DNA of 16,194 nt from Cudoniella acicularis (Eukaryota > Ascomycota > Leotiomycetes > Helotiales > Helotiaceae): positions 1 to 16,194 of the forward strand of contig JAAMPI010001306.1 of assembly GCA_013054445.1 (NCBI GenBank), written 5' to 3'. Of this stretch, positions 1-8,573 are shown piece by piece (positions within the stretch are counted from its first letter, which is position 1; each line of letters opens with the position of its first letter). The notes under the pieces are model-generated. The model saw only the letters and a program-made list of their open reading frames with translations. It did not search any database and was not told where the DNA came from. Position numbers and translations under genes: made by a program.

Positions 1-1
1 G

Positions 2-1534
2 GCATGCAAGTCAATTCAGTACGCATTTCCGCAAGGCACGGGGAGCAACGCCACCCGTGCCGCTGCCGTCAAGGAGGCATACCAATATGCTTTCAACGCC
101 TATGTCAAGTATGCCTGGGGTTACGATGAGCTGCAACCACTTACAAAGACCGGCACCAACGACTGGTACGGCTGGGGTGTCACGGTTGTGGATGGGCTTG
201 ACACGGCCGTGATCATGGAGTTGACTGATGTTGTCTCTAAAATGCTCGGTTGGATCAAGTCTGTTGACTTCACCACAACGCCCGGCGGTGACGTTGAGAT
301 GTTTGACACCACTATCCGCTACCTGGGCGGCCTCCTATCTAGCTACGACCTACTGAAGAGCGGGCAATTCTATAACGACTACCCCGCGGACCAGATCGAC
401 GCTCTCTTAACCCAGGCAAAGATCTTAGCGGACAAGTTGGCATACGGCTTCCTAACGCCGAGTGGGATGTCAGCCGTCGATGTCAACTTCCTCACCAACA
501 CACCCGTCGAAGGCACTTACACGGCCTCAAACGGGGTGACATACAATTCAACCAACACGGCCTCGGCCGGCTCGTTTCTGATCGAATGGTACCGGCTGGC
601 CACGCTGACTGGGAACACGACGTACCGTTCACTTGTTGACACCGGCGAGTACTATCTTGTGCACCCTTCTCCCGCGCCCACATACCCAGGCCTGGTCGGT
701 ACTCAGTTTGATACCACGGCGGGCGGGATGTTGAACTTTGCCGGCGGATGGCACTCCGAGGTGGACTCGTTCCTCGAGTACTTGATCAAATCATATCACT
801 ACCAGGCGGACAACATTACCAAGGAGTATGCCGACTTCTGGCTCAGTGCTGCTCAAAGTACGATCGAGCATATTGCGGTGCATCCGTATGGCTTTGACGA
901 CCTGACGTTCCTCAGCGCGATGGACACCAACGGCGCGTTAACCTATAGCATGGACGACTACAGCTGCTTCGCAGGAGGCAATTTCCTGCTGGGCTGCAAG
1001 GTTTTGGGCATAGACTCTCTCTGCGACCTGGGCATCGCCGCTGCTGATGGTTGCCACCAGACGTACAACACGACCGCCACAGGGCTTGGTCCTATATACT
1101 GGGCGTGGTACGACAGCGCGAGCAACACTTACCCGCCGGACTCAACGGTCGACATCGACAACGGGTACAGGCGAAACGGGGCCGCAAATGGCGAGTTCAT
1201 CGTCAATGGGAATGAGGTATATGCTTCGTTCCCGGAGTCCGTTGAAAGCTGGTTCTATGCCCATCGCATCACGGGGGACCCTCGCTGGGCTGAATATGGG
1301 TGGGACATGTTTCTCGCACTTAATGAGACGGCACGAAACAGCGTGGCATTCGCAACAGTTAACAACGTCGGCATGCCGTGGGGCGAAAGTCAGAGTAACA
1401 GCTTGGACAGTTTCTTCTTCGCGGAGGTACTAAAGTATCAGTATTTGATGTTTGCGGACCCCAGCACAATAGATCTGGGGCAGTGGGTGTTCAATACTGA
1501 GTGTCATCCAGTACGAGTACAGTGCGCTTCTTGA
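2..1534 (+). CDS. GH47 class I alpha-1,2-mannosidase, 5' partial
   Basis: Hydrolyses alpha-1,2-linked mannose with inversion and Ca2+ dependence; fungal secreted members trim high-mannose N-glycans or mannoproteins. The frame is open from base 2, so the gene enters from outside the window. 510 residues are visible and probably only the signal peptide and a few tens of residues are missing, because secreted fungal GH47 enzymes are about 510-600 aa. GH47 landmarks in order: GWGVTVVDGLDT (about 170-205), TTIRYLGGLL (308-337), HSEVDSFLEYL (755-787), PESVES (1232-1249), LDSFFFAEVLKY (1403-1438), and the C-terminal NTECHPV (1493-1513), whose Thr is the expected Ca2+ ligand. The cysteine pair in the region 964-1060 fits the conserved fungal disulfide. 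No intron is seen. Two positions normally Glu in the motifs FETT and MESF are Asp here (codons 305-307 and 1406-1408). The family call is firm; the substrate is inferred. Confidence 0.93.
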   Translation, partial: ACKSIQYAFPQGTGSNATRAAAVKEAYQYAFNAYVKYAWGYDELQPLTKTGTNDWYGWGVTVVDGLDTAVIMELTDVVSKMLGWIKSVDFTTTPGGDVEMFDTTIRYLGGLLSSYDLLKSGQFYNDYPADQIDALLTQAKILADKLAYGFLTPSGMSAVDVNFLTNTPVEGTYTASNGVTYNSTNTASAGSFLIEWYRLATLTGNTTYRSLVDTGEYYLVHPSPAPTYPGLVGTQFDTTAGGMLNFAGGWHSEVDSFLEYLIKSYHYQADNITKEYADFWLSAAQSTIEHIAVHPYGFDDLTFLSAMDTNGALTYSMDDYSCFAGGNFLLGCKVLGIDSLCDLGIAAADGCHQTYNTTATGLGPIYWAWYDSASNTYPPDSTVDIDNGYRRNGAANGEFIVNGNEVYASFPESVESWFYAHRITGDPRWAEYGWDMFLALNETARNSVAFATVNNVGMPWGESQSNSLDSFFFAEVLKYQYLMFADPSTIDLGQWVFNTECHPVRVQCAS

Positions 1535-1756
1535 AGATATAAATATTAATTAGGATAATTCACTGGCAAATATTCAATATTTATTGTTTGGGTTTACTCA
1601 TGATCCTGAGAAAGCTCAAGCGAGGAAAAGGTGAGTCCCGAGTGATTAGCGCCTGAGTAGAAACGGCCAGGCTTACTAACCCTCCCTTCGGAACAAAAGT
1701 TGAAAGTTTGGAGTCTAGCTACCAAAATAGAACCTGCAGTAAAATGGAAAAGCATA

Positions 1757-1916
1757 TCCGTTCAGCTGCGGCCAGAAACGCACTGGACCGTGCACGTTTA
1801 AGCGAACTTGATCAGCAAATCATATTGTCCAGATTCTTGATTCTACCCATCTGATTCGCTATAATTTTGCGGTATATTTGATCACGGAAGTGCGTTCCTG
1901 GCCGCAGCTGAACGGT
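1757..1916. mobile_element. 160-bp MITE with 28-bp TIRs and TA target duplication
   Basis: The left end (1757-1784) and the reverse complement of the right end (1889-1916) match at 26 of 28 positions around the shared core CCGTTCAGCTGCGGCCA. TA dinucleotides flank both ends (1755-1756 and 1917-1918), as expected for Tc1/mariner-type insertion. The 104-bp interior has no coding capacity, so this is a non-autonomous element. It lies 3' of the GH47 gene and about 390 bp upstream of the DJ-1 gene. The superfamily assignment rests only on the TA duplication; the inverted repeat itself is directly visible. Confidence 0.75.
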
Positions 1917-2304
1917 TATCATAACGATCATATAACTGGCCATCATTTACGAGATCATGGACATCCCACTTTTACCCCTTGTTATTTACCCGCGACTAGT
2001 CTCGCTTCGCTCGTAACGAGCGAGACGAGCTTAGCGAGAAGCACCGGGGAATATCTTGGGGGTTCGTCTTGGCTCGATTTGTAATCAGAGCGCATAGATG
2101 CAAGATAAAGGCTTTTGATGAAGATTTAAATCAGTCCACCGGCGCATTTGTAGAGAACAACACTTCAATTCAAATCACGTCAGGAATAACATCAAGCAGC
2201 TCAATCCAATCAATTCCTCCTTGGCACAATTGCTCGGAGAAACTTGAATTCTTCTAACTAATTCAAATCCGAAATTGAAATCCAGTTTCAAACAAGCAGA
2301 AAAA
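1917..2304. other. Spacer upstream of the DJ-1 gene, with a hairpin
   Basis: No supported gene. The notable content is a strong imperfect hairpin around 1986-2053 (listed separately). The rest is AT-rich sequence leading to a purine-rich AAAA stretch directly before the ATG at 2305, which should hold the promoter and 5' leader of the DJ-1 gene. Confidence 0.6.
1986..2053. repeat. Imperfect long hairpin / inverted repeat
   Basis: The core arms TCGCTCGT (2007-2014) and ACGAGCGA (2016-2023) pair perfectly around a single base. TCTCGCT (2000-2006) pairs with AGCGAGA (2033-2039) across a 9-base bulge. A weaker outer stem extends through the CCCG/CGGGG-type flanks. The words CTCGCT and GCGAGA recur within it. 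It could be a transposon-derived foldback, a cruciform or an RNA hairpin; the sequence alone does not decide. Confidence 0.55.
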
Positions 2305-3121
2305 ATGTCAAGACCAAGCGTTCTTGTGGTCCTATCCTCCCACTCCGCAGGCTGGTATTTGGTGCGCTACGTTCCCCTCTTTTACTATTTCTCGGCAGCA
2401 TCATGATCCCTATCTAACTTCTCTCCAACAAACAGCCCGAATTCGCACACCCATACGAGGTCCTCTCACCACACTGCGACCTCACCATTGCATCTCCAAA
2501 AGGCGGAGCGACAGTCCTCGACCCAATCTCCGTGCAACTCTTCAAAGATGACGCGTACTGCGTTGAATTCGCTGCCACAAAACAGAAGCTGTGGACTGAG
2601 ACCGAAAAACTTGAGAGCTTTTTGGGGAGAGCAAAGGAGTTTTCCGCTATTCTTTATGTGGGGGGTTTTGGACGTATGTGTGGTCGCATGATTTGTGCTC
2701 TTGGCTAGAGAATAAAATTTACTAACTCGAAAATGCCTTAGCAATGTTTGATCTCGTTGACAATCCCAAATCTACAAAACTCATCCGCGAGTTTTACGAA
2801 GCAGATCGCATTGTTTCAGCTGTGTGTCATGGATCTGCAGCTCTCTTGAACGCCACGCTTGCAGATGGTTCGAAGTTGATCGCTGGGGAGAAAGTCACTG
2901 GGTTCAGTAACGAAGAGGAGATTGCAGTGGATAGGCAGAAGGATATGCCGTTCCATCTGGAAGACGCTTTGGATAAAGCGAGTGCAGGGAATTATGAGAG
3001 ATCTGGAGCGGCATGGGCACCGCATGTGATTGTTAGTTCGACGAAGAAGTTGTTGACGGGTCAGAATCCAGCGAGTGCGCAGGGGTTAGCGGTTGAGTTG
3101 CTGAAGAAGTTGCAGGAATGA
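2305..3121 (+). CDS. DJ-1/PfpI family protein, Hsp31-like putative glyoxalase III
   Basis: Three exons: 2305-2361, 2436-2673 and 2742-3121, giving 224 aa. Intron 1 (2362-2435, 74 bp) has a GTGCGC donor, a CTAAC branch sequence at 2414 and AACAG acceptor. Intron 2 (2674-2741, 68 bp) has GTATGT, ACTAAC at 2721 and TTAG. The splices restore the family segments GWYLPEFAHPYEVL and GGFGPMFDLVDNP. The nucleophile-elbow motif AVCHG places the catalytic Cys at residue 127 with His128; Glu21 in the LPEFAHPY segment is the likely partner acid. Hsp31-type members convert methylglyoxal to lactate without glutathione and can act as chaperones in the cytosol. Length fits the family. The gene converges on the regulator gene, with 130 bp between their stop codons. 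Family call firm, exact activity inferred. Confidence 0.9.
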
Positions 3122-3251
3122 GTCAGTCGTTAAAAGGAGAAATGAAGAATGAATTCGGAGTTAACTTGGACCATCTTATTTTTGTACAATTAGACATGAT
3201 TTTTCAAACCAGCATTCGTTGTTGGAGTTTGTATGCAGCAAGGGGTTGCCA

Positions 3252-5156
3252 TCAGCCGTTCAATCCGTCCTGCGTTAGGAGAAACCCATCCTGAATTTCG
3301 TTTGATAAATAACCGTGCCATCCCTTTTCAACTGCTTGACGCCAGGAGGAGAACAGTTCTAGAGCCTGAGGTCTATTCCGTGAACTTAATCCTCCATCAT
3401 TTCCATACTCATGAATCTTCAAGGAATTCATGTTGCCCGCCACATCTTGTTTCCAAGTTGCCTTTGCCACGACTCGGACGGTCCGTTCATCCCCATCGTA
3501 ATCTGAATTTCCATATCGAAAATAAAAAGCTAAGAATTGATCATCCCCTCCACGAGGCATTAAAAGAGGAATAAGCCGCTCGCGTATAGGTCCCAAGTAG
3601 TTGTTTTCTTGAGCATCGGAGAGCTGGCCAGTGTTGTCACAATACCTTTTGGATTCCAGTTGCCACATTATCTCAGCTGTATTGGCGAACGTGAGGCCGT
3701 TAGATAGTCCCTCCCTCCCAATCTGCCGTAGTGCAGCGACTGTCCATTTCTGCCAAGCAAGTGAAAAACACCGGCGCGTCCCATGATAAAGAATCAAGCA
3801 AATTCCCATGGAGATAGAATCACACGGTTTGTATTGACTTGCGTCTTTCTCCTTATGTCTTTCAACCAGGCCGGAAGCGATGCAGAGGTTTTGATACACT
3901 AGATTGAAGGCCTCGAGTTCTCGTGCTTCTGGGTCGGGGTCTGTGGTATTGATCATCGCCACAGCACACCCCAAGTAGCCATTGTACATCGCAACATTGA
4001 GCGCCGCTTCGTTAGATGAGAAAAGGTAAGGATGAAGAGGCATTGGAAGTGAGGCCAGGGCTGTGATGTCTGAGGCTCCAATACTGTATAGTCCCTCAAA
4101 GCCCGAGAATGTTGCTGGTGAAGTTGCTCTCCACAAAACCATTTCTGAATAAAACCCCATGAGTTCATCCCGAGTTGGTCTTTCACTTGCTGGGCACCAA
4201 CAAGCCCATATTACTCGACTCAGTTTATTATGTGCGCAGACGAGCCACATTAGCCGGTAACGTTCGGCTGCAATCGCGTCTGATTGACTGACTCCTGAGA
4301 ACTCGGGCGAGGATCTGTTCCAAAATGGCGATTCCATCATTGCTTGATCCGAACAAGGCAAGAACGACGAACATGCATAAGGCACGAGATTTTGCGCCAG
4401 AAAGTCCAGGTGAAGCATAGCATCGATAACTGGGACCATGTTGGAGACATCTTTGACAGATAGACGTTTTTCTGAATTCCGAAGAAGCTGTATTGCTGCC
4501 CAAAGATGACGGAAAGCACCCTTCGGATTTTCCAAAAAACACTGCAGGGTATAACTTAGCAGGACTCTCCACAAGGAGATATTCTAATGCCATACCTCAA
4601 AATATGCCAGGAGCATTAGAACAACAAGGGCTGCTAGTGTGTCCGGTACAGTGTTGTGACTTAGATAACTGGGTAGCAATTTAATAGTCTTTCCATATGC
4701 ACGAAGCCCAAGGACTTTGAAATTTGCAGCCTCGAGTCCATTTCCTTCTTGACATGTCATCAGTGACGCACGATGTACGGCACCGACTGCAAGAACGCCC
4801 TCATAGACGAGATCCAAGCCGTAGGACATCTGCGCAACTTGATCGCGCCAAAAGCTGAGATGGTCTTTTCTAAAGAGTTTTAGCACGGTTGTTGTAACAA
4901 AGTGGTGGTAGAGTGGCAGTTGCTCTTGGCGCCAATCTCTATGCCGCAAGGAAAGTTCGGATATCGAAGTCCTTTCAGGAGAGTGGGCCTGCTTAGGGCT
5001 TGGAGTTGGTGATGTTTTCCCGGCTCGTCGAGGAGCGGGATAACCCTCGCAATGGAAATTCGCACTTCGACAACGATTACATATCGGCCTTGCTTCATCG
5101 CACTTTACGCGCCGTCTGCGACAAGTTCCACATCCCGTTCGTACGCGCCTGTCCAT
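3252..5156 (-). CDS. Zn2Cys6 fungal transcription factor with C-terminal Fungal_trans_2-type domain
   Basis: Two exons on the minus strand: 5156-4596 and 4541-3252, with a 54-bp intron (4595-4542, GTATGG...TGCAG, branch-like GCTAAG). The splice is phase 0 and restores LLAYFE|CFLENPKGAFRHL. The product is 616 aa. The N-terminal binuclear zinc cluster is canonical: C9-X2-C12-X6-C19-X6-C26-X2-C29-X6-C36, with the basic CRRRRVKCDE stretch. A Ser/Pro-rich linker follows at about 44-65, then a long helical domain, ending in VVAKATWKQD, typical of the DUF3468/Fungal_trans_2 class. The start at 5156 puts the zinc cluster directly at the N-terminus; an in-frame start codon 51 bases upstream is possible. 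This is a nuclear DNA-binding regulator. Its targets are unknown; it is followed by DJ-1 tail-to-tail and faces a gene-free block upstream. Confidence 0.9.
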
Positions 5157-5804
5157 GATATTGAAAGCTGTAGATAATGAGAATGGAAATCTGTCGCATA
5201 ATAGCAAAAATGTTTGTCAGCTTGACGTCCGATCTTAACTCCGATGTCCCCACAGCGTTGCATTATCTCGTAGCCTGAGGCACGAGAATTTCCCTTATTT
5301 TCTCCAGTCACGTGAGTGGGAAATTTTACTAGCTCGGTTCGCTTAGAGAGACTATAAACGCTAGCGCTCCAGCAAAAAGAAGAATACATTTAGGCAACTT
5401 ACGGATAGCCCGCATCATGAATATTTTGTATACACGGTGGGGCTTGGAGGATAGAGAGAATGACTTGTAGTTTCAGAATCTTTTCTTGAATCCAGAAATG
5501 TTTACCTACATCCCGATGTCTGAATGCCTTTACAAAGATATCACAATCTTCAAGCATATTTATTAACTTTTATACTAACTTTTTCCGCGCCCGCGAAACT
5601 CTCAGACTTTCACGACACAACCATAGATTTCAAAACCACAGCAAAGCTTAGAGACATCAATTATTAATTTAATATGCCCTTCATAATGAAGAATTCTCTT
5701 ATGTGCTGAAGTCAAATGCCCCCCTTCCATAGTTACTCTTCCCAAACCCTAAGCACATTTCTTCCCTTCTCTTTAAAACGAGCCATATTGAACTAGATCA
5801 AAGT
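5157..5804. other. Promoter side of the regulator gene and AT-rich spacer
   Basis: No supported gene. Upstream of the minus-strand regulator, arms AATTTCCC (5287-5294) and GGGAAATT (5318-5325) form an 8-bp inverted repeat flanking a CACGTG box at 5309-5314, about 155 bp from the start codon. The remainder is AT-rich with no repeat that I could define. Confidence 0.4.
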
Positions 5805-6053
5805 TCAGCGAATACGATCGAGCCTCGCCCGATTCATCGTTCTTCCATCGTCCAGACTAGTCGAGCCAGTTCTGTGCCTCCCATACCCACTGCAAGAAAG
5901 TCCATTGGTACCGTTATATCCTACAACTGGCTGACCTTTATCGAGACCTCCCTCAGTTCTCGCAAGTGCGCCAAGAGGCTCTCCACCTTCTGTTTCCGAC
6001 CCCTCATCCTCACTATCAGATTCAAACCGGTGCTTTGACTTGAAAACCGTCAC
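5805..6053 (-). other. Unidentified open segment, possible exon or gene remnant
   Basis: An 83-codon open stretch on the minus strand that lacks an ATG at its start. Its deduced product begins with an acidic, Ser/Glu-rich run (FESDSEDEGSETEGG) and continues with Gly/Thr-rich sequence. It is preceded by CAG on the coding strand, so it could follow a 3' splice site. Immediately upstream, in another frame, is a short open stretch (about 6056-6150) with basic, helix-like composition (SQVSKKLLKDTKHCFRQI) that stops exactly where this one begins. GC content is higher than the surroundings. I do not recognise the protein. Either a short exon or a frameshifted remnant; it may also be chance. Confidence 0.25.
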
Positions 6054-6619
6054 TGTTTAATTTGTCGAAAGCAGTGTTTGGTGTCTTTGAGGAGCTTCTT
6101 AGAGACTTGAGATTTACCGTTAAGCAATGTAGTAAGATCTCTTTTAAAGAGAATTGAAGATTGCTTAGGCAAGCATGTATGTAAATTAGGCAGTTGCTGA
6201 TATTAAAAATGGGTCTACATTTTGAAATTTTCCTACTGCCTGAATTTTACGAAGTTTGTCCTAGGCAGTGCAATTCATATTACTCATCAGCTATTACTCT
6301 CCCATTCTGGCCAATGGGGTGAGATAAGCTATGTTACTCGAGCTAAATGCCATAAAGTTCGCTGAGTAGGGCTTAGGTTTCATTTGGGGAAATAATATTT
6401 AAATCTTGAAACGTATATAGAAATCCTCTGGGTGGGTAACCTTTCCACGTGTAATAATAATCCTCAAATCATCTAGCCTTTTTTAAACATGTCACAATGA
6501 ACAGTCTTAAGAGTATGTTAAGATTGCTTTGCATTCATAAATTCTCAACTATAGGCTATTACATCCGGCGAATGAATTATCGAAGTTCTATTTTGCAAAC
6601 CACAGTGTGAGAAATGAAT

Positions 6620-7060
6620 AGAGTAGAGTAATACTTATTACTCATACTCTATTCAGGGTGTTTTATTCACTACTTAGACTCTACCCTACTCTACTTATAT
6701 TACTTAAGTCGTAACTTAAGTAGTTTAGGTATTATATATCTCTACTTATATTTATTATATTCTAAGGCTAATACTTAGTTACGTAATCTCTTATATTTCT
6801 CTTTCTTTTATATCTATTATGGTTAAAAAATTTTTATCTTTTATCTTTTTTATAATTATATCTAATAGTTAAGCTGCTAAATCCTCATAAATAGGCTCTA
6901 ATTTAGTATTCTATCTCTATTTTAAAACTTGTATTATTCCCTGTTTAAGTAACTCGAATGACTCGAGTATTTAGGATTTAATTACTCAAGATAGAATATT
7001 CATAACATATATTCTACTCTACTCAACTTAAAACACTGAGTAATGACTCGAGTAATCTGA
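6620..7060. repeat. AT-rich degenerate repeat, possible mutated foldback element
   Basis: Extremely AT-rich sequence dominated by TA, CTA and TAT words, with no open frame. The left end around 6637-6665 (ATTACTC...GTGTTTTA) resembles the reverse complement of the right end around 7032-7058 (TAAAACAC...GAGTAAT), suggesting degraded terminal inverted repeats. Loss of C and enrichment of TA fit repeat-induced point mutation in an ascomycete, but I could not compute a RIP index. Boundaries are approximate. Confidence 0.35.
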
Positions 7061-7448
7061 ATATCTTTATATACACTAGCAAACCATAATTCATGCAGTT
7101 GGTAGTTGGAAATCGGCAAAAGTAAACAAAGGGTCATGCGACGCATAACAGCCCAACTCGTCCCTGAAATGCCTAAATTCTCTAAGTCGTTTCTTATTTT
7201 AATTTTGCAGAGAGTAATATATAATGAAAGATTAGCGCTTAAAATACGCGGTATACTTTAACAGACATCGTAGATATTTTTCTATAATTTCCTTTTTCTT
7301 TTTAAAAAAACCCCGAAACTAGTTTTATGTTTATTTAACCTTTTCTTATAACTTGGTTTTTTAAAACTTTGATAGATTATAAAGAACAGAGAAAATGTAT
7401 TAGTTATAATAGCTAAGCCTTTAGAGAGTTAGATATATATATACTAGT
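7061..7448. other. AT-rich gene-free spacer
   Basis: No gene, RNA or clear repeat seen. Composition is A/T-rich with homopolymer runs of T and A, and continues the character of the relic to its left up to the hAT-type element. Confidence 0.5.
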
Positions 7449-7456
7449 GTTTTATC

Positions 7457-7700
7457 CAGACCTGGGCATGGGTAATTCGGGTTCTACCCGGAGCTTCGGT
7501 AGGTAATACCTAACCTAGCAGAAGTTTAATAGGTAGGTTATCCAAAAATATAAAGATCACGGGTATATATAAAAAACCCAGGTTTTACCCGGGTATCCTT
7601 GGGTTTCTGAGTAATTGACCCGAAAAGTTTCTACTAGGTGATACCTATATTCTGTTCACCGGGATACACACAAGTGAACCCGTATTTGTGCCCAGGTCTG
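7457..7700. mobile_element. 244-bp hAT-type MITE with 8-bp target site duplication
   Basis: Perfect 12-bp terminal inverted repeats, CAGACCTGGGCA (7457-7468) and TGCCCAGGTCTG (7689-7700), are flanked by an exact 8-bp direct duplication GTTTTATC (7449-7456 and 7701-7708). An 8-bp duplication with short CA-starting TIRs is the signature of hAT transposons. There is no transposase frame, so it is non-autonomous. The subterminal parts are rich in GGGTA/TACCC and AGGTA/TACCT words, and the two halves match imperfectly when folded (CGGGTTC, AGGTA, CCTAG...AGAA), giving a foldback-like element. The intact ends and duplication, in otherwise decayed surroundings, suggest a relatively recent insertion. 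Confidence 0.85.
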
Positions 7701-7708
7701 GTTTTATC

Positions 7709-8340
7709 TATATATACTTTTAGAGTAGAAGTATAAAGTAGTCCTAGTGCTGAAAACACTAAAATTTTAGCAAGAAAACAAGAAAGATTAAGAGCTTTTA
7801 AAGCAGCGTGAATTTATGCAAAACACCCTATTCTGCATAACATCCATGGATGTAATAATGCGGCTACTACGTCATTCTCGGTGGCAGAACTCAATTAAGC
7901 ATTACCTAAAATTTTAAAATGCATGTAGGTAAGGGTAAGGGCAAGAATCAAGATCAAAGCTAGGATGTTCCGGGTTTTTTCGAAGCTTCCCGGGAATCTC
8001 CACGCATCCTTCGCGTTGATCCTTGCCCGTAATTGCACGCGCGAGGTAGCATTAAACCGCAATGCAACCCTCTTTCATGTACTCAATGATAAGTTTACAG
8101 CTTTTCAATGTGCGGGGTCCCGTATTCAGCTCCGGAAATCCAGCTCCGGAAATCCTGTTTCAAGAAAATACAGAAAGTCAGACTGTAACATTCTGTTATC
8201 ACGTGGTATAGCTATATCACGTGGAAGGGGTTTACTTAGTCTTAGAAGCGTCAAGCAGATCCTGGTAGAATATTATCTTATTGCTAAGAGTATGAGTTGA
8301 GCACGAAGCTTTAACATAGGAAAACTATATAGCTATATAG
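7709..8340. other. Gene-free stretch upstream of the oxidase gene
   Basis: No supported gene: the open frame through 7965-8300 has no family resemblance and sits in non-coding-looking sequence. Small features: a 14-bp palindrome ACATCCATGGATGT near 7842-7855, a tandem duplication of CAGCTCCGGAAATC near 8128-8156, and paired CACGTG boxes (listed separately). Confidence 0.5.
8198..8224. promoter_or_regulatory. Paired CACGTG (E-box/G-box) sites
   Basis: Two copies of ATCACGTGG occur as direct repeats; their CACGTG cores are at 8200-8205 and 8218-8223, 18 bp apart and separated by TATAGCTATA-type sequence. CACGTG is bound by bHLH and some bZIP regulators. They lie about 350 bp upstream of the oxidase start codon. 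Function is inferred from motif and position only. Confidence 0.35.
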
Positions 8341-8358
8341 GTGGTGGTGTGTTGAGAT

Positions 8359-8461
8359 CCCAGGATCCTAGGATCCTGGGCCATCCCAAGTTCCTGAGAC
8401 CCTAAGATCCATTAGGTGACCCAGTCACATGATCCCGGGTCGTGGCACAGACGTCATGACG
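8359..8461. promoter_or_regulatory. Palindrome cluster in the oxidase promoter
   Basis: Contains a perfect 22-bp palindrome at 8359-8380 (half-site CCCAGGATCCT followed by its exact complement), GTGAC-CCA-GTCAC at 8416-8428, CCCGGG at 8434-8439 and a perfect 10-bp palindrome CGTCATGACG at 8452-8461. All lie 110-215 bp upstream of the ATG at 8574, where fungal activator sites are common. Palindromic GC-containing sites would suit dimeric zinc-cluster or bZIP factors. The binding protein is unknown. Confidence 0.45.
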
Positions 8462-8573
8462 CAATCAAACTCAAGATGACCGATTGGATTTATTCTTCTA
8501 TATATTCTCAGTGTTCAAGTATGCATCCTTCGCAATCACATCGATCCTTTGCTGCGCAAAAACACCACCCAGA

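Noticed and set aside
7750..7815. A short stretch readable as ARKQERLRAFKAA, reminiscent of a transposase or retroelement tail
   Set aside because: About 20 codons in A-rich DNA and bounded by stops; too short to separate from chance.
7965..8300. A 111-codon open frame in the oxidase upstream region
   Set aside because: No recognisable domain; contains promoter-type boxes and a local tandem duplication, so it is more likely non-coding.
8484..8573. A 30-residue N-terminal extension of the oxidase
   Set aside because: It would need a non-ATG start; the ATG at 8574 directly yields a proper signal peptide.
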